33,321 nt of DNA from an uncultured Granulosicoccaceae bacterium (lineage in GTDB: Bacteria; Pseudomonadota; Gammaproteobacteria; Granulosicoccales; Granulosicoccaceae). The position numbers were made by a program, and so were the translations under genes. Under the pieces are notes generated by a model. The model was not told where the DNA came from. It searched no databases and saw only the letters and a program-made list of their open reading frames with translations. Location of the stretch: the NCBI GenBank assembly GCA_938005265.1, contig CALLOA010000119.1, positions 1-33,321 on the forward strand, given 5' to 3'. Shown here one piece after another: positions 15,324 to 24,369 of this stretch; the first letter of the stretch is position 1, and every line of letters begins with the position of its first letter.

Positions 15324-18041
15324 CTAGCCAGTTTTCAACTCCAGGCTTTTTGAAACAATCTCAAACACATCTGCTGACAGGCCCTCAATCGCTGCTATTT
15401 CCCTTAGCGATTGCTTCATCAAGTTCTGCCTGGCACCGTCAAAGCGACGCCAGCGCGTGAAGGCACTTGCCAGGCGCGCTGCCACCTGCGGGTTATGTTT
15501 GTCGAGAGCAATGACGATTTCCGTCAACAAGCGGTAACCGCGGCCGTCCGCCCTGTGAAAGCCAGTCGGATTGGTCATCGCAAACACACCAATCAGTGAC
15601 CTGACACGATTGGGGTTGAGCAGATTAAATTCTGGATGAGATCGAAGCTTTTCAACCTGATCAACCACATCTATTGAAGTCGATTGAGCTTGCAGTGAAA
15701 ACCATTTATCGATGACCAGCTTTTCATTTTCAAAGCGTTGATAAAAATTTGCCAGAGCCCGTTCGCGCGCTGATGACGGCTCCTTACACAAAACCTTCAG
15801 AGCAGCTATCTGGTCAGTCATGTTGTCGGCATCGATGAACTGTTTCTCTGCCAAAATCAGCCATATTTCTTCCACTGACTTATCATCGCTGTTGGACAGA
15901 AGTTGCAAACAGGTATTTTTGAAACTTCTTTTTCCCATACTGGCGGCGTCCAGCTGATAGTCATTGGCCTGAGCTGCATGCAATTGTTCGTAATGCGCCA
16001 ACAACTGCCTGTGCAAGGAATTGGCAAGCGTGATCAAAACAGATTGCCTGGCATCATTGAGCGACTCCACATCAATCACAGCGGGCGCACTATCGCCATT
16101 TTCTGCCAGAGCATCAGCAATTGCTTCGATATCAGGAAAAGTAAAAATTTCAGCTTTGAGTGCAGGGTCCATAGATTCATCAGCCAGACAGACAGAAAAT
16201 GCCTCAAGCATGACCGCGACAGATTCATGTTCTCGCCATGCAGTATCAGCCCCGGCTGCTTTCACTAAACCTACAACACGACAGAACAGACGCTGGGAAC
16301 TGTCCCAGCGATTAAACGTATCGCTATCGTGTGACATCAACAGTGCCAAATCGGCATCACTATAGTCATAAAACAAATTGACAGGCGCTGAAAATTGGCG
16401 CAACAAACTAGGCACCGGTTTTTGTTCAACGTTTGAAAATTCAAACACTTGCCTGGATTGCTTCAGGTCCAGAACAATTTCACTACTTGCGCCTGCATTC
16501 GGCTCCTCATGACCTGCAAGGTGTAAGGGCAAAGCCTCACCGGTTTTATCAAGCAACCCCAGACGTAGTGGAATATGGAACGGCAACTTGCCAGGCTGGC
16601 CAGGGGTAGGCAGGCACTCCTGTTCAACAATGAGCTTGTAACTTTGTGCCGCCGCGTCGTACTCCGAACGCACCGACACTGAGGGTGTACCTGACTGCGA
16701 GTACCAGTAACGAAACTGGGAAAGATCAACTTCTCCACCCTGCTCCATGGCCTGGATAAAGTCTTCACAGGTAGCAGCCTGACCGTCGTGGCGCTCAACG
16801 TATACCTTCATACCTTGAAAAAATTTCTCAGCTCCCAGAAGGGTATGCATCATGCGAATTACTTCTGCACCTTTTTCATAGACTGTAACTGTGTAGAAAT
16901 TGTTGATCTCAATATAGGAATCCGGCCTTATCGGATGCGCCATTGGCCCGGCATCTTCAGGAAACTGCCTTGATTTCAACAGTCGTACATCAGCAATTCG
17001 TTTGACAGCCCGGGAATTTAAGTCAGAGCTGAATTCCTGATCGCGGAAAACTGTAAGCCCTTCTTTAAGGCTTAGCTGAAACCAGTCCCGACAGGTAATG
17101 CGGTTACCCGTCCAGTTATGGAAGTACTCATGTGCAATGACACTTTCCACACCGGCGATATCCGAATCGGTAGCGGTTTCAGGTTTGGCAAGCACATAAC
17201 GCGAGTTAAATATATTCAATCCCTTGTTTTCCATGGCGCCCATGTTGAAATCATCAACTGCCACAATCATGAATATATCAAGGTCGTATTCAAGGTTGAA
17301 TACTTCTTCATCCCACTTCATGGATCGCTTTAGCGCAGCCATCGCATAATCAATCTGGCTCAAGTTATGCGATTCAACATAGATACGCAGTTCCACCTGC
17401 CGACCACTGGCTGTCGTATAACTATCGCGAATATATTCGAGATCACCTGCGACAAGGGCAAACAGGTAACTTGGCTTGGGAAAGGGGTCGTGCCAGATAG
17501 CCCAGTGCCTGCCATCCTTGTCTATTCCGCTATCGGCCAGGTTGCCGTTGGCCAGCAATACGGGATAACGAGCCTTATCTGCTATCAAGGTGACATCAAA
17601 CGTAGCAAGTACATCAGGCCGGTCGGGAAAAAATGTGATCTTACGAAAACCCTGAGCCTCGCATTGCGTACAAAAATTACCACTGCTTTGATATAAACCT
17701 TCAAGGGCTACATTCGCCGCCGGATTGATGCGAGTTCTGATTGCCAGTATGCAAGCCTCACTAATTCCGTTCACCAGCAAACCGCCATCCACCAACTGAT
17801 ACCTGGCCTCGTCAAGCATGACCCCATTCAAGTGAATATCAACAAACTCAAGATCAACACCATCGAGGAAAAGAGGTTCGCAAGGTACTTGCGGATTTTC
17901 AACAGGTTCAAGTTTAAGCTCTGAAGCCACCAACGTGGCATCCGGATCAAGCTCGAACGTTAGTGCAACATGTTGGATACGATAGGGGAAGGGCCGATAG
18001 TCTTCTCGCAGGATAGCCTTCGGCGCGTCGTTATCTCTCAT
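15324..18041 (-). CDS. pepN: Aminopeptidase N (M1 family)
   Basis: This 905-residue cytoplasmic zinc aminopeptidase removes N-terminal residues from peptides. The exopeptidase signature GAMEN lies at about 266-270. The zinc site HEYFHNWTGNRITCRDWF (from about 303) plus the downstream Glu of SLKEGLTVF gives HExxH-x18-E, all at nearly the same positions as in E. coli PepN. The C-terminal alpha-helical domain is complete. I chose ATG 18041 (MRDNDAPKAILREDYRPF) because a TTG ten codons earlier adds nothing family-like. The ribosome-binding site is weak. The downstream cold-shock gene has its own leader, so the two are probably separate units. Confidence 0.96.
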   Translation of the reverse strand: MRDNDAPKAILREDYRPFPYRIQHVALTFELDPDATLVASELKLEPVENPQVPCEPLFLDGVDLEFVDIHLNGVMLDEARYQLVDGGLLVNGISEACILAIRTRINPAANVALEGLYQSSGNFCTQCEAQGFRKITFFPDRPDVLATFDVTLIADKARYPVLLANGNLADSGIDKDGRHWAIWHDPFPKPSYLFALVAGDLEYIRDSYTTASGRQVELRIYVESHNLSQIDYAMAALKRSMKWDEEVFNLEYDLDIFMIVAVDDFNMGAMENKGLNIFNSRYVLAKPETATDSDIAGVESVIAHEYFHNWTGNRITCRDWFQLSLKEGLTVFRDQEFSSDLNSRAVKRIADVRLLKSRQFPEDAGPMAHPIRPDSYIEINNFYTVTVYEKGAEVIRMMHTLLGAEKFFQGMKVYVERHDGQAATCEDFIQAMEQGGEVDLSQFRYWYSQSGTPSVSVRSEYDAAAQSYKLIVEQECLPTPGQPGKLPFHIPLRLGLLDKTGEALPLHLAGHEEPNAGASSEIVLDLKQSRQVFEFSNVEQKPVPSLLRQFSAPVNLFYDYSDADLALLMSHDSDTFNRWDSSQRLFCRVVGLVKAAGADTAWREHESVAVMLEAFSVCLADESMDPALKAEIFTFPDIEAIADALAENGDSAPAVIDVESLNDARQSVLITLANSLHRQLLAHYEQLHAAQANDYQLDAASMGKRSFKNTCLQLLSNSDDKSVEEIWLILAEKQFIDADNMTDQIAALKVLCKEPSSARERALANFYQRFENEKLVIDKWFSLQAQSTSIDVVDQVEKLRSHPEFNLLNPNRVRSLIGVFAMTNPTGFHRADGRGYRLLTEIVIALDKHNPQVAARLASAFTRWRRFDGARQNLMKQSLREIAAIEGLSADVFEIVSKSLELKTG

Positions 18042-18148
18042 AGTCAAACAGTGAAAAAAGGGTGACCACAAACTGGCACCCTAAAGGGCAAGGCCCACAC
18101 GATCAGAGTACGCATGGGCTGAATAAGCATGGTTGCAGGACAGGCGAC

Positions 18149-18991
18149 TTACAAACCTGTAAAGATAGAAAAGATATCTGTTTCAGCATAGTCACCCGGA
18201 ACCTCACCATCACTTGAGGAGCGAGCGGCCAATGTAAGCTGCTTCAGCTTGATTGCAGTATTACCATCGCTATCAAGTGCTTCCAGTACCACTCCATCAA
18301 GGCTGCCAATGACTGCTGCCAACTTCTGTGCCTCATGAAACTGCAGTCCACCTGTCATATTACCCAGTGTGCCTGACAGCTCGCGCAAGCTTTGCTGATC
18401 TTCTTCTTTCAGTCCAACTGTCGAATAATCGATGGTACAAACCTCCAGCGCTTCACTGGCAACTTTGACCGAGTAAATCGAACACGTCAGGCCAAGAACG
18501 CTCTTCTCTTTACCGGTGGGCTCAACCAGGGCGCTGGTGGTCTGCGAATCTGCTGCTGGAATATCGGCGGTTATTCGCTCCAGCAACTCACGCTGACGAT
18601 CACTGATTCCACTACTTTCAGCCATAGCCTTGAGTTGCGGCAACATAGTTTCAAAACTCACCAGTGCTGTCTGAACAAATTCCTCAGACAACTCAAGATA
18701 GGTTTTTTCCCGATGGTTCAGCACCCTGAATAATTGTGCAACTGTGTCATAAATCAGGCTCATGCTGCTTTGATCATCTTGGGTCAGCAGCACCTTGCCA
18801 TTACGTACAACGATCCTCGCATCCTCGTTGAAGCCGGCACCTTCATAAACAAATTCTGCATCAGCTTGCGCATTCCCTGACATCGTGGCCAAGCACAACA
18901 GTCCAGCTGCCCAGCAACAGCGCGCAATTTTCAGGCTGAATCTTGGGGTTTGCAAAGTCTTGCACGAAGAATGGGTGGTCAGGTTCGACAA
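18149..18991 (-). CDS. Secreted DUF4412-like protein of unknown function
   Basis: This 280-residue protein is predicted to be periplasmic. The N-terminus has a long basic region then a hydrophobic core (CCWAAGLLCLATMSGNAQA) and a likely signal peptidase I site after AQA. The mature part begins DAEFVYEGAG and includes ARIVVRNGKVLL, MSLIYDTVAQLFRVLNHREK, TYLELSEEF and later VCTIDYS. This order (a readout of metal-like binding beta strands, then Tyr-x-Glu/Leu) is like DUF4412 lipochaperone-like proteins, but I recall this only loosely. Two Cys remain in the mature protein (about 170 and 183) and could form a disulfide. It is upstream of pepN by 107 bp and divergent from the HExxH gene. Confidence 0.75.
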   Translation of the reverse strand: MSNLTTHSSCKTLQTPRFSLKIARCCWAAGLLCLATMSGNAQADAEFVYEGAGFNEDARIVVRNGKVLLTQDDQSSMSLIYDTVAQLFRVLNHREKTYLELSEEFVQTALVSFETMLPQLKAMAESSGISDRQRELLERITADIPAADSQTTSALVEPTGKEKSVLGLTCSIYSVKVASEALEVCTIDYSTVGLKEEDQQSLRELSGTLGNMTGGLQFHEAQKLAAVIGSLDGVVLEALDSDGNTAIKLKQLTLAARSSSDGEVPGDYAETDIFSIFTGL

Positions 18992-19146
18992 AGTTGTTTC
19001 TCCACTAATGGACAGGTTGCACTTAACCGATTCAGATTATGCGCGATAATACATCTTGGTGCATCGAAAAAGGGTAAATAAGTTTCAAGTCGTCCAGCTG
19101 ACAGACCGCTATTTTAACTGTTTGATGAGCGATACCAAACTGTTGC

Positions 19147-19926
19147 ATGCGACCTATCTCATTTACTAATGTCCGGGTACTGGTACTACTGTGCGCGCTG
19201 GCATTTTTTTCGATTGTCGCCTTGCTCCAGTCTGTACACACACGCAGCTGGACCAGCCCGCTGGAAGTCGTTGTTTTACCTATTAACGCTGACCAGAATA
19301 ATGACACCGAGCGCTACATCAAATCATTATCGAATCGCAATCTTGAGGAAATCGAACTTTGGTTCAAGCGCGAAGCAGAACGCTACAATCTGGCACTGGA
19401 TACGCCTGTTGAAATCACGCTAGGCCCGGAAGTATTTAGCACACCGCCAGCATTTCCTGACAATACAAATTTTCTGATGGTAGTGGCATGGGGGTTACGA
19501 TTTCGCTGGTGGGCGTTTCGCAACACGCCAAAGAATAATTCCGGCCTGACCCGGGTCCGTATGTTCGTTTTGTATTATCAAGGCGAGGACAATATGCCAC
19601 TGCAACACTCCCTGGGCATGGAAAAGGGTTTACTGGGGCTGGTGCATGCCTATGCACTACCGACTCAAACCTCGCAAAACAACATTGTCATCGCCCATGA
19701 GTTACTGCACACAGTCGGTGCATTAGACAAATATGAGTACTCGGGAGCTCCCATATTTCCTGTCGGATATGCCAATCCGAATCGTGAGCCGCTGTTTCCG
19801 CAACGTAATGCGGAAATCATGGCAGGCAAGATCCCGGTATCTCATAGCCGCTCATATATGGCAAATAGTCTGCGAAGCGTTGTTATAAATCCCTATACAG
19901 CGGCAGAAATAAACTGGTTGGATTAG
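19147..19926 (+). CDS. Membrane-anchored HExxH putative metalloprotease
   Basis: This 259-residue protein has one N-terminal hydrophobic segment (VLVLLCALAFFSIVALL, about 10-27), so the rest is probably periplasmic. The zinc-binding-like motif HELLHTVGALDKY (184-196) has HExxHxxGxxD, the pattern of metzincin-like zincins with Asp in place of the third His. AEIMAG (222-227) could be the Met-turn. The C-terminus PYTAAEINWLD resembles the end of other uncharacterised zincins. No family name is recognised. It lies 76 bp before envC on the same strand and is divergent from the DUF4412-like gene, suggesting a link with envelope or murein work, which is inference. The ribosome-binding site before ATG 19147 is poor. 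Confidence 0.82.
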   Translation: MRPISFTNVRVLVLLCALAFFSIVALLQSVHTRSWTSPLEVVVLPINADQNNDTERYIKSLSNRNLEEIELWFKREAERYNLALDTPVEITLGPEVFSTPPAFPDNTNFLMVVAWGLRFRWWAFRNTPKNNSGLTRVRMFVLYYQGEDNMPLQHSLGMEKGLLGLVHAYALPTQTSQNNIVIAHELLHTVGALDKYEYSGAPIFPVGYANPNREPLFPQRNAEIMAGKIPVSHSRSYMANSLRSVVINPYTAAEINWLD

Positions 19927-20002
19927 ACACTACCGCGCGAAAATTGGTTTTCGGAGGTCTACACTTTAAAGATGAACAAGCGCAGCAATACTCCAAACTA
20001 AT

Positions 20003-21292
20003 TTGATTTCCTCTACCGCCAAATCCGTCAGACAAACGGAAACAGCCCTGTTGTCTTTCGCCGCCGAACTCGCAATACGCTATCGAGAACGCTATCGAGG
20101 ATTACATGCCCAATACCTGGTGGCCCTTGTTATCTTACTAACCTCGGCAGCTGCTGCAACTAATGACGCACCCGGATTCCAAGACAGGGCTGAGTTTGAG
20201 CAACAGCTCGAGGCCACCGATAACGAAATCAGGGAATTAGACGCTCTGTTAAATTCCACCCGTACGCAACGGCAGGAACTCAAGGCCAAGTTGCAAGAGC
20301 ACACGGGCAGACTGCAGGATAGAACACAGCGATTGCAGCAGTTACAAAAAGAAACACAGATCTATGAAGCTCGCCTGAGTGAACTTGAAAACAGGGTATT
20401 GCAGCAACAGACTGTTATCGGTGAGGACCGCGAACAACTGGCAATACTTCTACGTCAGCGCTTGATATCAAACTACTCAGGACAAACACAAAACGCCGTT
20501 AAAGCGGCATTCTCGGGTAAGGACATCAGCCTGTCCCAGCGTAAAGCTGTTTACATAGCGCACCTGGAAAATGCCCGCAAAGACCGCATAGCAAACCTGC
20601 AACATCGGGTAGCCAAGTTGGAACAGGCGCACCATGAAGCATTGAAATCCCGCAACTGGCTCGCTCATCTTCGTCGTAAAGCCAAAAAACAACACGCAGA
20701 TATCAATCAACAACGAAATGAGACAACTGCCAGCATTGATAAACTGACAGACAAAGAACAATTAAAGCTCCACCAGCGCGAGCAGTTACTGGAGCAGCAA
20801 AAAGACATAGAATCCATACTGCTACAGCTTGATCAAATGCGCACCACAGTATCGGGTTATTTCGCAGCTCATCAGGGTAAGTTGCCCTGGCCCGTCAGCA
20901 AGAACGAGAAACCCCAATTACTGGCTCGCTTCGGCGACAAAAAAGCCGGTGGCAAGCTGGCGTGGACCGGCACTTTGATACAACGCAAACAAGGCCAGAC
21001 CGTGCATGCAATTGCCGATGGCGAAGTGGTTTACGCAGACCAGCTGGCTGCCATGGGGATGGTAGTGGTGATCGATCATGGTGATTCCTATTTGAGTTTG
21101 TATGGCGGCAATCGTAGTATCAAGGTACTTCCCGGTGACTGGGTGGAAATGGGTTCGACAATTGCAACTGTTGGCAGAATAACAAGTCCTAATGCTGAAT
21201 CGACCTATCTGGAGATCCGGGAAAATGCAAATCCTGTCGATCCGGAAACCTGGCTGAGCAAGAAAAAACCCGTACAGCTGGCAAAAAACTGA
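20003..21292 (+). CDS. envC: EnvC-type murein hydrolase activator
   Basis: This periplasmic protein activates septal amidases. From about residue 60 to 300 it is a long coiled coil (for example EQQLEATDNEIRELDALL and LQDRTQRLQQLQKE), followed by a LytM/M23 domain from about 320. The LytM metal residues are missing: the usual HxH stretch is YLEIRENANPVDPETWL, as in EnvC, so it is a non-catalytic activator. No ATG is in frame at the 5' end; candidates are TTG 20003 and TTG 20051 (GGAA 9 bp upstream), and the hydrophobic signal segment YLVALVILLTSAAAA lies after 35 residues. A well-placed ATG at 20106 (GAGG 5 bp before) is out of frame, which suggests a frameshift. It is followed by ctpA, the usual neighbour. 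Confidence 0.88.
   Translation: MISSTAKSVRQTETALLSFAAELAIRYRERYRGLHAQYLVALVILLTSAAAATNDAPGFQDRAEFEQQLEATDNEIRELDALLNSTRTQRQELKAKLQEHTGRLQDRTQRLQQLQKETQIYEARLSELENRVLQQQTVIGEDREQLAILLRQRLISNYSGQTQNAVKAAFSGKDISLSQRKAVYIAHLENARKDRIANLQHRVAKLEQAHHEALKSRNWLAHLRRKAKKQHADINQQRNETTASIDKLTDKEQLKLHQREQLLEQQKDIESILLQLDQMRTTVSGYFAAHQGKLPWPVSKNEKPQLLARFGDKKAGGKLAWTGTLIQRKQGQTVHAIADGEVVYADQLAAMGMVVVIDHGDSYLSLYGGNRSIKVLPGDWVEMGSTIATVGRITSPNAESTYLEIRENANPVDPETWLSKKKPVQLAKN
20077..20099. repeat. 11-bp direct repeat with 12-bp period before the envC signal segment
   Basis: ACGCTATCGAG occurs at 20077-20087 and 20089-20099. In the annotated frame it encodes RYRERYR. It ends just before the out-of-frame ATG at 20106, so it may really be noncoding leader sequence. 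Confidence 0.75.
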
Positions 21293-21530
21293 TGGGCCAG
21301 AGAAGCCGATATCACGTAATGTTAGACTGGTAGACAGTTTTATCATCCGGCACGGTCGATCCAGTATCGCGATATCTGGTCTATCCCGGTCGTAGAGTGC
21401 CGAAACGCAGGCATAAGTAAAATAAGAATATTTAACGGCTGCGCGATACTGTCATCCGGTCATCGCTTCACTGAACCAACGGCCGTTATAACTAGAACAG
21501 GGTCAGCCCTGAAACTGGAGTAATGCACAT

Positions 21531-22853
21531 ATGTCGCTCAAATCGATAGCTATCGGTGCACGTCCCGTTCTACTGGTGATGTGTGGCGCACTTCTCGGTG
21601 GAACACTCATGCTTGGCAGCACGGTGTTTGCCACTCGCCAATCCGCTGATCTTCTGCCACTGGAACAGATGCGGACCTTCACCGATGTCTTTTCGCGCAT
21701 AAAAAGTAACTATGTGGAAGACGTGTCTGATGACGAGCTACTCGAACATGCCATTCGCGGCATGCTCAATGGACTGGATCCTCACTCGTCCTATCTGAAC
21801 ACAGAAGAATTTAATGAGCTGCGCATCGGCACTACCGGTGAATTTGGCGGGCTCGGCATTGAGGTCGGCATGGAAGACGGTTTTGTGCGGGTCGTTTCAC
21901 CGATCGATGACACGCCGGCACAGCGTGCGGGAATGCTTAGTGGGGATCTTATTATTCGCCTGGACGACACACCGGTAAAAGGACTGTCGCTAAATGATGC
22001 AGTCAAACTGATGCGTGGCAAGCCTGGTAGTACGGTTGAATTAACTGTAATTCGTGAAGGTGAAGACAAACCATTATCCATTGTTCTTGAACGCGCTGTC
22101 ATTCAGGTCACCAGCGTGCGCAGCCGCATGCTTGAGGAAGACTACGGCTATGTTCGTATTTCGCACTTCCAGACCAAAACCTCTGAAGATATGCAAAAGG
22201 CTATCAAGAAACTGAAAAAGGAAGCCGGTGGCGATCTGAGTGGACTGATACTCGACCTCAGAAATAACCCGGGTGGAGTACTGTCTGGTGCACGCCATGT
22301 GTCCGATGCATTTCTCGAAGACGGCCTGATTGTTTATACAGACGGACGTGAGCCTGGCTCCAAATTACGTTACACAGCGACTTCTGGCGATCTTATTGAT
22401 GGAGCACCGCTGATTATTCTCGTCAATGGTGGCTCGGCTTCAGCTTCTGAAATCGTTGCTGGCGCCATGCAGGATCACGGTCGCGGCATCATCATGGGTA
22501 CCAAGACTTTCGGCAAGGGCTCAGTACAGACGATTCAGGACTTACCTGGCGGCGGTGCGGTCAAATTAACCACTGCCCGCTATTACACACCCAGCGGCCG
22601 CTCTATCCAGGCACAGGGCATCGAACCTGATATCGAAACACAACAAGCAACACTGACGCAGATTGAAAACAACATCGACCCACTAACTGAATCAAGCCTG
22701 TCCGGCCATCTCGAAAACGAGAAAGACGAGGATGCTACTGCAGCAGAAGCTGAAGAATCAGAGGCTGAACAACTTATTCGCGACGATTATCAGTTGTACG
22801 AAGCACTGAATCTGCTGCGTGGACTCAATATTCTTAATAAAAAAGCTGGCTGA
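21531..22853 (+). CDS. ctpA: Carboxy-terminal processing protease, S41 family
   Basis: This 440-residue envelope serine protease cuts C-terminal tails of periplasmic or membrane substrates. The N-terminal hydrophobic segment (PVLLVMCGALLGGTLMLGS) is a signal peptide or anchor. A PDZ domain follows, with GGLGIEV near 110. The catalytic core has GGSASASEIVAGA with nucleophile S304, then K329 and Q333 in TKTFGKGSVQ. The Ser-to-Lys spacing of 25 matches CtpB. The C-terminus has an acidic tail (EKDEDATAAEAEESEAEQ). GGAG lies 10 bp before ATG 21531. The gene pairs with envC as in many Proteobacteria and ends at a strong terminator. Confidence 0.96.
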   Translation: MSLKSIAIGARPVLLVMCGALLGGTLMLGSTVFATRQSADLLPLEQMRTFTDVFSRIKSNYVEDVSDDELLEHAIRGMLNGLDPHSSYLNTEEFNELRIGTTGEFGGLGIEVGMEDGFVRVVSPIDDTPAQRAGMLSGDLIIRLDDTPVKGLSLNDAVKLMRGKPGSTVELTVIREGEDKPLSIVLERAVIQVTSVRSRMLEEDYGYVRISHFQTKTSEDMQKAIKKLKKEAGGDLSGLILDLRNNPGGVLSGARHVSDAFLEDGLIVYTDGREPGSKLRYTATSGDLIDGAPLIILVNGGSASASEIVAGAMQDHGRGIIMGTKTFGKGSVQTIQDLPGGGAVKLTTARYYTPSGRSIQAQGIEPDIETQQATLTQIENNIDPLTESSLSGHLENEKDEDATAAEAEESEAEQLIRDDYQLYEALNLLRGLNILNKKAG

Positions 22854-22882
22854 ACAAATCCCACAAATAGCAATAGAATCAA

Positions 22883-22907
22883 GGGCTCGCATCGCGAGCC
22901 CTTTTTT
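22883..22907 (+). terminator. Strong rho-independent terminator after ctpA
   Basis: GGGCTCGC (22883-22890) pairs perfectly with GCGAGCCC (22894-22901) around the 3-base loop ATC, followed by six T. The 8-bp GC-rich stem 30 bp after the ctpA stop is the clearest terminator of the window and closes the envC-ctpA unit. Confidence 0.95.
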
Positions 22908-23008
22908 AATGCGCGCAAAGCAAGAAAGCAATTGCAGATAGTGGCCATTGTCTGCTGACGGCACGGTACAAGGCAGTCTATTATTGTCATTTTATTCAGG
23001 AGTGACTT

Positions 23009-24313
23009 ATGGGCTGCCAGTACTACGACCCCTGTCAGAGTGGTGCCAACACATTCACCATCGCAATGCCGAGATTGACCTTCGGTCGTGGCTGCCTTGC
23101 GGAGATAGGACAACGCGCCGCTAATCGCGGACTTAAACGGGTAGCGCTAATTACTGACAACCACTTGCGCTCCGGCCCGATCATCTCTGCGGCCATACAA
23201 TCTTTAAGTGACGCAGCAGTCGATTGCGCGGTATTTTCGGATCTGGTTATTGAGCCCACTGACGAATGTGCAGAGCGTGCTGCAAGTTTTCTCGACAAAG
23301 GCAAGTTTGATGGTGTAATTAGCATCGGTGGTGGTTCGGTTATCGACAGCGCCAAGGCAGCACTTGTGTTGCATCGCGCGGGTGGCAAATTGCTGAGATT
23401 CTTTGCACCACCTATCGGCGATGGTGCGGCAATTGAAGCACCGCTCCTACCACACATTGCCTGCCCCACAACCAGTGGTACCGGCTCCGAGTGCACATCC
23501 ATGTCGGTAATCAGAGTGGCCGCGCACAACACCAAATTTGTTGTTGCCAGCCCACTGCTACTACCTGACGAGGCATTGGTGGACCCTGCATGCACAGATA
23601 GTCTGCCGGCGACGGCAGTTGCATCCACTGGCTACGATTTAACCTGCCATGCACTGGAGTGTTTTACTGCAAAGGCCTACACCCAGCATCAGAAAATCGA
23701 TAACACCGCGCAACGGCAGTTGATCCAGGGAGCTAACCCCTGGAGTGAACTCATCGCATCCAAGGCCATGCAGATTGCTAGTGAATATCTGATCAGAGGT
23801 GTTAATGACCGCTCTGATACAGAAGCCAATGATCAACTTATGTGGGGAGCAACACTTGCCGGCATGGCTTTTGGCAATACCGGCACACACATGGCGCATG
23901 CATTGTCATACGGTATTACCCACTTGATGAGTGACATTACAACCCCGGACTACGATGTGCCCTCGCCTTTCATCCCGCATGGTGTCAGCGTTATGTTGAT
24001 GGCACCTTCAGTATTTCGCTATACCGCAGCGGGTGCTCCACAACGGCACATGGAAGCAGCAAGTTTTCTCGGAGCAGATAGCAAGGGCGCAACACCCGAA
24101 GACGCAGGCGAAGTTGTGGCCAAGCGTCTGGTTGAACTAATGCGTGGCAGCAACGCACCGAACGGCCTGCAAGCCTCAGGGTTTAAAGAATCTGACACTA
24201 AAAGTCTTGCGGCATCTGCTTTTCGCCAGCAGCGTGCCATTGCTAATGCACCACGTGAATCCAATCTTCAGGATGTTGAAAATATTTTCGATGCGGCACG
24301 AAGTTATTGGTAA
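23009..24313 (+). CDS. Hydroxyacid-oxoacid transhydrogenase-like iron-containing alcohol dehydrogenase
   Basis: This 434-residue protein of the iron-containing alcohol dehydrogenase family (PF00465) resembles ADHFE1-type hydroxyacid-oxoacid transhydrogenases, which oxidise 4-hydroxybutyrate while reducing 2-oxoglutarate. The nucleotide-binding GGGSVIDSAKA is at about 108. TTSGTGSE is at about 158. Metal ligands are the Asp and His of STGYDLTCHALECF, then the His of AHALSYG and of IPHGVSV. N-terminal QYYDPCQSGANTF is unlike ordinary short-chain-alcohol family members. AGGAG lies 6 bp before ATG 23009. The product assignment as transhydrogenase rather than another Fe-ADH is a family-level inference. 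It shares its strand with the serine hydrolase 57 bp downstream, likely co-transcribed. Confidence 0.85.
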   Translation: MGCQYYDPCQSGANTFTIAMPRLTFGRGCLAEIGQRAANRGLKRVALITDNHLRSGPIISAAIQSLSDAAVDCAVFSDLVIEPTDECAERAASFLDKGKFDGVISIGGGSVIDSAKAALVLHRAGGKLLRFFAPPIGDGAAIEAPLLPHIACPTTSGTGSECTSMSVIRVAAHNTKFVVASPLLLPDEALVDPACTDSLPATAVASTGYDLTCHALECFTAKAYTQHQKIDNTAQRQLIQGANPWSELIASKAMQIASEYLIRGVNDRSDTEANDQLMWGATLAGMAFGNTGTHMAHALSYGITHLMSDITTPDYDVPSPFIPHGVSVMLMAPSVFRYTAAGAPQRHMEAASFLGADSKGATPEDAGEVVAKRLVELMRGSNAPNGLQASGFKESDTKSLAASAFRQQRAIANAPRESNLQDVENIFDAARSYW

Positions 24314-24369
24314 ACAACCAAGTATCAATAGCATTTGCCCAACACCACAAATCTGATCAGATTAATCAA

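Noticed and set aside
20106..20141. An 11-residue upstream peptide gene (MPNTWWPLLSY) with good ribosome-binding site
   Set aside because: More simply explained as the displaced start of envC after a one-base deletion, so not listed as its own gene.
24307..24369. Longer N-terminus for the serine hydrolase from TTG 24307
   Set aside because: Overlaps the end of the preceding gene and adds no family-like sequence; ATG 24370 is preferred.
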